This document shows positions 14,830 through 18,664 of a stretch of DNA of 18,664 nt, one piece after another. This DNA is from Hyphomicrobiales bacterium. GTDB lineage: Bacteria > Pseudomonadota > Alphaproteobacteria > Rhizobiales > Aestuariivirgaceae. The position numbers and the translations under genes are program-made. The DNA lies in the NCBI GenBank assembly GCA_027031305.1, contig JALVRJ010000050.1, positions 699-19,362 of the forward strand, written 5' to 3'. The notes below the pieces were generated by a model, which saw nothing but the letters and a program-made list of their open reading frames with translations, ran no database searches and was not told where the DNA came from. Numbering within the stretch: position 1 is the first letter of the stretch; every line of letters starts with the position of its first letter.

Positions 14830-15621
14830 TTAGCGCAACCTACCCCATACCCTGTGCATTGCTTCCAGGATGATGGCTTCCGTCGTCTTTTTTGCTTCCG
14901 GGTTGGGCTTGGAGTGGAAAGCACGATTCGCGGAATGCCAGGTGCCCTCCCATTGCCCGTCAAAACCGTGGTGCGCATTGTCCAGAAGATGGAAGAACGT
15001 TCTTTCGTATCTCGAAGCGGTTCTTTGGCACGCCGCCCGATTCCCCTGATACGTGCCCCAGTCATCGAGACTGCCGTAGAATATGTGGGTTTCCACGGAG
15101 TTGCCGTAGGAGTTCGGGCATTGCCCGCCGACGCCGGGGTAAAGCGCGAAAATCAACGATGGCCGAGCGCCGTTCGTGAAATGCCGCGCGGATTTCAACG
15201 CGACGGTTGCCCCACGGGAGAACCCCATCACCGCGAAACGCGTCAGATCGATTTCGGGATGGGTATCACGCACCATTTTCATCGCCATCGGCACATCCTG
15301 CCCATAATCGAATACGTGCATGCCACCGAAACGCTTTCTGCCCCTCATGCCGGCACTGTCTATGAGAATGGCCGAAACGCCGTGCCGGGCGAACCATTTG
15401 GCCCAGTGACGGTGCGCGCGCACCGGCCCGCTGCCCTGCAAAAGAAAAACGGCCGGAGAGTTTTCGCCGGCGGGGTAGATCTCTATATGATCGCGAACAC
15501 GCTCCTGTTGTCCGTCCGGATCGAGAGCGTTCGTGGTCTGGCACGAGGCAAGGAACAAAGCCACGCCCGCCAAAAGGACTATGCGGAAAAGCGAAAGGAA
15601 AAAATCACGGGCGGGTTTCAT
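14830..15621 (-). CDS. Alpha/beta-hydrolase lipoprotein
   Basis: 263 residues. The N-terminus is a lipoprotein signal with lipobox LASC (C27), so the mature protein is probably lipid-anchored in the envelope. The body has alpha/beta-hydrolase features: FLLQGSGPVRAHRHWAKWFA (oxyanion region), the nucleophile elbow GFSRG (S135), an acid in FYGSLDDWG (D186/D187), and a histidine in DNAHHGF (H217/H218), as in dienelactone-hydrolase-like enzymes. The substrate is unknown. ATG at 15619-15621 follows GGAGGGGAG; a TTG one codon earlier is possible. The gene and its flanks look noticeably less GC-rich than neighbours, suggesting horizontal origin. It lies 46 bases downstream of the methyltransferase, probably in the same transcript. 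Confidence 0.82.
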   Translation of the reverse strand: MKPARDFFLSLFRIVLLAGVALFLASCQTTNALDPDGQQERVRDHIEIYPAGENSPAVFLLQGSGPVRAHRHWAKWFARHGVSAILIDSAGMRGRKRFGGMHVFDYGQDVPMAMKMVRDTHPEIDLTRFAVMGFSRGATVALKSARHFTNGARPSLIFALYPGVGGQCPNSYGNSVETHIFYGSLDDWGTYQGNRAACQRTASRYERTFFHLLDNAHHGFDGQWEGTWHSANRAFHSKPNPEAKKTTEAIILEAMHRVWGRLR

Positions 15622-15667
15622 CAATTTTCTCCCCTCCGGTCGTCAACAGCCCCTTGCGCACACTTGT

Positions 15668-16366
15668 CTAGCAAGGGTCTTCATATACCACAAGAAAATG
15701 CGGGATGCGCCGCCCGTCCTCGCGCTCCTCGATGAACTCCTCGAAGTCTGAGCGCTTCAGGCCGAGGCGGGAGAATTCCGCCAGCTCCGCCACTGAAAGA
15801 GGCCACGGCGGACCTTCCGCCACCGTGTCGTCCTGGCGAGCGCGGGTGATGACCAGCAGCCGCCCGCCGGGCGCCAGCAGCGAGGCGATGGCCGCCATGA
15901 CACGCGCGCGCATCTCGATCGGCAGCGACTGGATGGTGTAGGTCTCGTGCACCAGGTCGAAGGCCCCGCGCAATTCCTCCGGCAGATCGAACAGGTCGGC
16001 GACGCGGAAATCGGCCACCTCGCCATGACGCTTCTTCGCCCATTCAATGGCGCTGGGCGAGATGTCGATGGCCGTCGTCTCATAGCCGCATTTGGCGAGA
16101 AAGGCGGCATTGTCCCCCAGCCCGCAGCCCACGTCGATAGCCCGCGTGCCTTTCGGTGGTGGCGGCTGGCGGCGCATCCACTCCACCAGCGCCGGGTGCG
16201 GTTCGAGCCCGGCCCACGGAACCAGCGCCACGTCGCCTTGCGCCGAGGCATAGAGTTCCTCGAACCAGCCGGTGAAATCGCCGCCCTTCTCCAGGTACTC
16301 CGCCTGCAACCGGTCCGCCCGCTCCCGTCCTTTCCTGCGCGCCTCGCTGTCGTCGATATGGCTCAT
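15668..16366 (-). CDS. Class I SAM-dependent methyltransferase (TPMT-like)
   Basis: 232 residues with a Rossmann methyltransferase core. Motif I is RAIDVGCGLGDNAAFLA (about 75-91); the acidic loop after strand 2 is TTAIDISPSAIEWAKKR; motif post-I is ADFRVADLFDLP; GAFDLVHETYTIQSLP corresponds to motif IV and LLAPGGRLLVITRAR to motif VI. The pre-core segment GLEPHPALVEWM and the overall arrangement resemble the thiopurine-S-methyltransferase-like bacterial family, which methylates small thiol, selenium or other soft nucleophiles. The substrate here is not known. ATG at 16364-16366 has only a weak GGAAAA upstream. The hydrolase lipoprotein follows on the same strand. Confidence 0.88.
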   Translation of the reverse strand: MSHIDDSEARRKGRERADRLQAEYLEKGGDFTGWFEELYASAQGDVALVPWAGLEPHPALVEWMRRQPPPPKGTRAIDVGCGLGDNAAFLAKCGYETTAIDISPSAIEWAKKRHGEVADFRVADLFDLPEELRGAFDLVHETYTIQSLPIEMRARVMAAIASLLAPGGRLLVITRARQDDTVAEGPPWPLSVAELAEFSRLGLKRSDFEEFIEEREDGRRIPHFLVVYEDPC

Positions 16367-16430
16367 TGTTTTTTCCGAGAGGTTTGCAAGAAGACTTCAA
16401 AAGCACTCAAACTCATCATTTCCACTCTTT

Positions 16431-16495
16431 CTCCGTCATTCCCGCGCAAGCGGGAATGACGGAGGCTGTCAATGAATCCCCGCTTGCGCGGGGAT
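16431..16495. repeat. Inverted pair of REP-like palindromes
   Basis: Unit 1: a perfect 15-bp stem (16431-16445 with 16450-16464) closed by GCAA, core CATTCCCGC-GCAA-GCGGGAATG. Unit 2: ATCCCCGC-TTGC-GCGGGGAT (16476-16495), which read on the minus strand is the same core with CCCC/GGGG in place of TCCC/GGGA. The two lie head to head 11 bases apart, like a BIME. They sit downstream of the DUF2233 gene and upstream of the methyltransferase, and can act as a terminator or RNA-stabilising structure. Similar GTCATTCCCGC palindromes are dispersed repeats in many proteobacteria. Confidence 0.8.
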
Positions 16496-16532
16496 GACGA
16501 GGAAAAAACATCTGCCCCTTTTCCTTCAGCAT

Positions 16533-17423
16533 TTATTTTTTCCCTTCCTTGTGCATCGCCCCTTCCTTCGCCGGCAGGGCCAGCCCGACGATGGGCCCGA
16601 AGGGAATGAGGTTGCTCTCTTCCCTGATCCCCAACGCGAAAAGGCGCGATATCGTGCCGTCCAGGAACAGTGCGTCGGGTGTCTTCAGAACGTCGCGGAA
16701 CAGCCGCGCGAAGGCGTGGAAGTTCACCCGGCTTTCCGACAGCACGAAGAACACGTCCCGCCCGTTGGCGCGCACGCCCACACCATTGCGGATCTTCCGC
16801 GAGGTGGAATCGCGCCGGAACTTCGGGTGCAGCCGCCCGTTTATCACCAGCATCGGCCCCGACTGCGTGGCGAACCGCGGCCGCAGCCGCCCGGCCCGAA
16901 AGGCCTTGTCGAAGGCGTGTGATTCCATCACCCCGGCACGCCCGGCAGCGATCCAGAACACACCGTTGGGCAGCAGGTGAAAATTGCCAAAGCCGCGCCG
17001 CAGGTTGATTTTCTTCTTCAGCGCGCCTTCCTCGATATACAGCCCGGCGGGATTGTATCGTGGCGTATACATGCCGGCGTTCATGGCGAACACCAGCTTC
17101 TGACCGCGCGCCGCCAGCCACTCGCGCAGCCGCGCGAAGGTGCCGAACCGCTCGCCCTCCTCGTCCGTCAGCCACAACCGCAATGGCAACCGGCCGACAT
17201 CGAAGTGACACACCACATGGCGCGCCTGTTCATGCGTCAGCCGCTTGCAGCCATTGACGGGAAGCGCAGCGCGTGGCGCAGACGGATCTTCCGCCGCCAC
17301 CTCCACGGCCATGGCCACCGGCATAACGTCGCCCGCCAGCGCCAACAGCGCCGCGAACACCATCGCGCCACGTCCACGGCCCCGCGCCCGCAACCATCTC
17401 GTCTGTCCATCCACGCCGTTCAT
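16533..17423 (-). CDS. Exported DUF2233 / phosphodiester glycosidase family protein
   Basis: 296 residues from the chosen start. Twin-Arg-rich N-region (TRWLRARGRGRGA) and hydrophobic stretch (MVFAALLALAGDVMPVAMA) form a likely Sec signal peptide with cleavage near residue 39. The mature part follows the DUF2233/NAGPA fold: CHFDVGRLPLRLWL, LVFAMNAGMYTPRYNPAGLY, GNFHLLPNGVFWI, FATQSGPMLVINGR, IRNGVGV, and PDALFLDGTISRLF. Relatives include YigE and phosphodiester alpha-GlcNAcase-type enzymes; a role on sugar phosphodiesters in the periplasm is inferred. ATG at 17421-17423 is chosen because it gives a normal signal peptide; longer in-frame starts up to 17588 run into the promoter region of the divergent pfp gene. 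Confidence 0.85.
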   Translation of the reverse strand: MNGVDGQTRWLRARGRGRGAMVFAALLALAGDVMPVAMAVEVAAEDPSAPRAALPVNGCKRLTHEQARHVVCHFDVGRLPLRLWLTDEEGERFGTFARLREWLAARGQKLVFAMNAGMYTPRYNPAGLYIEEGALKKKINLRRGFGNFHLLPNGVFWIAAGRAGVMESHAFDKAFRAGRLRPRFATQSGPMLVINGRLHPKFRRDSTSRKIRNGVGVRANGRDVFFVLSESRVNFHAFARLFRDVLKTPDALFLDGTISRLFALGIREESNLIPFGPIVGLALPAKEGAMHKEGKK

Positions 17424-17586
17424 CCATCCGTTCCCAGCCCGGCCACACTTCACAATCAGGCGTAGTTGGGCTAACACGCTTTGCGAAAGTGGGCCAGCGC
17501 GCGACAGCCGTTTTTTCATTCTCACCGGCATCATCGGTGGCTGGCCCTGTCGGGATTTTCTTGAACCATCCGCGAGGGGAACAAAC

Positions 17587-18664
17587 ATGCCAAAGAACGC
17601 CTTCTATGCCCAGTCCGGCGGCGTCACCGCCGTCATCAACGCCTCCGCCTGCGGCGTCATCGAAACCGCCCGCGCCAATCCGGACAAGATCGGCAAGGTC
17701 TACGCCGGCAAGAACGGCATCATCGGCGCGCTCACCGAGGAGCTGATCGACACCAGCAAGGAATCCGACGAGGCCATCGCCGCGCTGCGCCACACGCCCG
17801 CCGGCGCCTTCGGCTCCTGCCGCTACAAGCTCAAGAGCCTGGAGGAGAACCAGCGCGAATACGAGCGCCTCATCGAGGTCTTCAAGGCCCACGACATCGG
17901 CTACTTCTTCTACAACGGCGGCGGCGACTCGGCGGACACCTGCTACAAGGTCAGCCAGCTTTCGGAGAAGATGGGCTTCCCCGTGCAGGCCATTCACGTG
18001 CCCAAGACCGTGGACAACGACCTGCCGATCACCGACAACTGCCCCGGCTTCGGCTCGGTGGCGAAATACATCGCCGTGTCCACCCGCGAGGCCAGCTTCG
18101 ACGTGCGCTCCATGGCCAAGACCTCCACGAAGATCTTCGTGCTGGAGGTGATGGGCCGCCACGCCGGCTGGATCGCCGCCGCCGGTGGGCTGGCCGCGGA
18201 CGCGGAGACGGACATTCCGGTGGTGATCCTGTTCCCGGAGATCGAGTTCGACCAGGAGGCCTTCTTCGCGCGGGTGAAGGAGAACGTGGAGAAATACGAC
18301 TACTGCACCGTGGTCGTCTCCGAGGGCTGCAAATGGCCCGACGGCCGCTTCCTCGCCGAGCAGGGCACGCGCGACGCCTTCGGCCACGCCCAGCTGGGCG
18401 GCGCCGCGCCGGTGGTGGCGAACATGATCAAGGACGCGCTGGGCTACAAGTATCACTGGGCCGTGGCCGACTACCTCCAGCGCGCCGCGCGGCACCTGGC
18501 CAGCCAAACGGATGTCGAGCAGGCCTACGCCGTCGGCAAGGCCGCCGTGGAGAAGGCCTTGGAGGGCAAGAACTCCATCATGCCCACCATCGACCGGGTG
18601 TCGAGCAACCCCTACAAGTGGGAGATCGGCGAGGCGCCGCTGGAGAAGGTGGCGAACGTGGAAA
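17587..18664 (+). CDS. pfp: PPi-dependent 6-phosphofructokinase (3' end beyond window)
   Basis: Phosphorylates fructose 6-phosphate to the 1,6-bisphosphate (reversibly) with pyrophosphate as donor, in glycolysis/gluconeogenesis. 359 codons are present, out of about 400-420 for the family. N-terminal FYAQSGGVTAVINASACGVI, phosphoryl-donor loop NGGGDSADT (110-118), the catalytic PKTVDND motif (139-145), in which Lys replaces the Gly typical of ATP-PFKs and marks PPi use, and the substrate motif MGRHAGW near residue 195. ATG at 17587 follows GAGGGGA. It is divergent from the DUF2233 gene with 163 bases between starts. The reading frame is open to the window edge. Confidence 0.93.
   Translation, partial: MPKNAFYAQSGGVTAVINASACGVIETARANPDKIGKVYAGKNGIIGALTEELIDTSKESDEAIAALRHTPAGAFGSCRYKLKSLEENQREYERLIEVFKAHDIGYFFYNGGGDSADTCYKVSQLSEKMGFPVQAIHVPKTVDNDLPITDNCPGFGSVAKYIAVSTREASFDVRSMAKTSTKIFVLEVMGRHAGWIAAAGGLAADAETDIPVVILFPEIEFDQEAFFARVKENVEKYDYCTVVVSEGCKWPDGRFLAEQGTRDAFGHAQLGGAAPVVANMIKDALGYKYHWAVADYLQRAARHLASQTDVEQAYAVGKAAVEKALEGKNSIMPTIDRVSSNPYKWEIGEAPLEKVANVE

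Noticed and set aside
17230..18507. 425-codon minus-strand frame opposite pfp
   Set aside because: Shadow of the phosphofructokinase gene; no motifs of its own.

Overview
The window is high-GC, densely coded chromosomal DNA from an alphaproteobacterium. The placement rests on a near-canonical CtrA cell-cycle regulator, its histidine phosphotransferase ChpT, an alphaproteobacterial FliJ next to ctrA, and a DUF1134/EipA envelope protein. The order cannot be fixed from sequence alone. A PPi-type phosphofructokinase and the absence of rhizobial hallmarks make a Rhodospirillales-like lineage plausible (inference).

Layout. 1-94: start of an exported protein, minus strand. 298-4819: housekeeping and metabolic genes, namely a DUF1045 2H-phosphoesterase, an acetolactate-synthase-like TPP enzyme, ferrochelatase hemH, and a DeoC-fold protein lacking the Schiff-base lysine. 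4980-10636: a cell-cycle block, with fliJ (minus), a 484-bp regulatory region, ctrA (plus) and chpT (minus). Between ctrA and chpT lies a two-gene O-acylation cassette (MBOAT acyltransferase plus SGNH hydrolase). It is flanked by direct repeats of the chpT 3' end: the right copy belongs to intact chpT, and the left copy (6762-7035) is a decayed remnant split by a 112-bp insertion. 10771-14684: an envelope and nucleotide block, with cysQ and an MltB-type lytic transglycosylase overlapping by ATGA, eipA behind a CtrA-like box, and a membrane-anchored coiled-coil protein. 14830-17423: three minus-strand genes (alpha/beta-hydrolase lipoprotein, SAM methyltransferase, exported DUF2233 protein) with an inverted pair of REP-like palindromes. 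17587-18664: PPi-dependent phosphofructokinase, cut by the window edge.

How the genes fit together. ChpT carries phosphate from CckA to CtrA, and ctrA has a CtrA-like box and two CcrM-type GANTC sites upstream. eipA, a direct CtrA target in Brucella, also has a CtrA-like box here, so the window holds a small CtrA circuit linking cell cycle, motility (fliJ) and envelope (eipA, perhaps the transglycosylase). The acyltransferase/SGNH pair probably acylates a surface or secreted polysaccharide and looks like a later arrival between ctrA and chpT. The two most noteworthy items are the split chpT remnant with its flanking-repeat architecture and the DeoC homologue with altered active-site residues.
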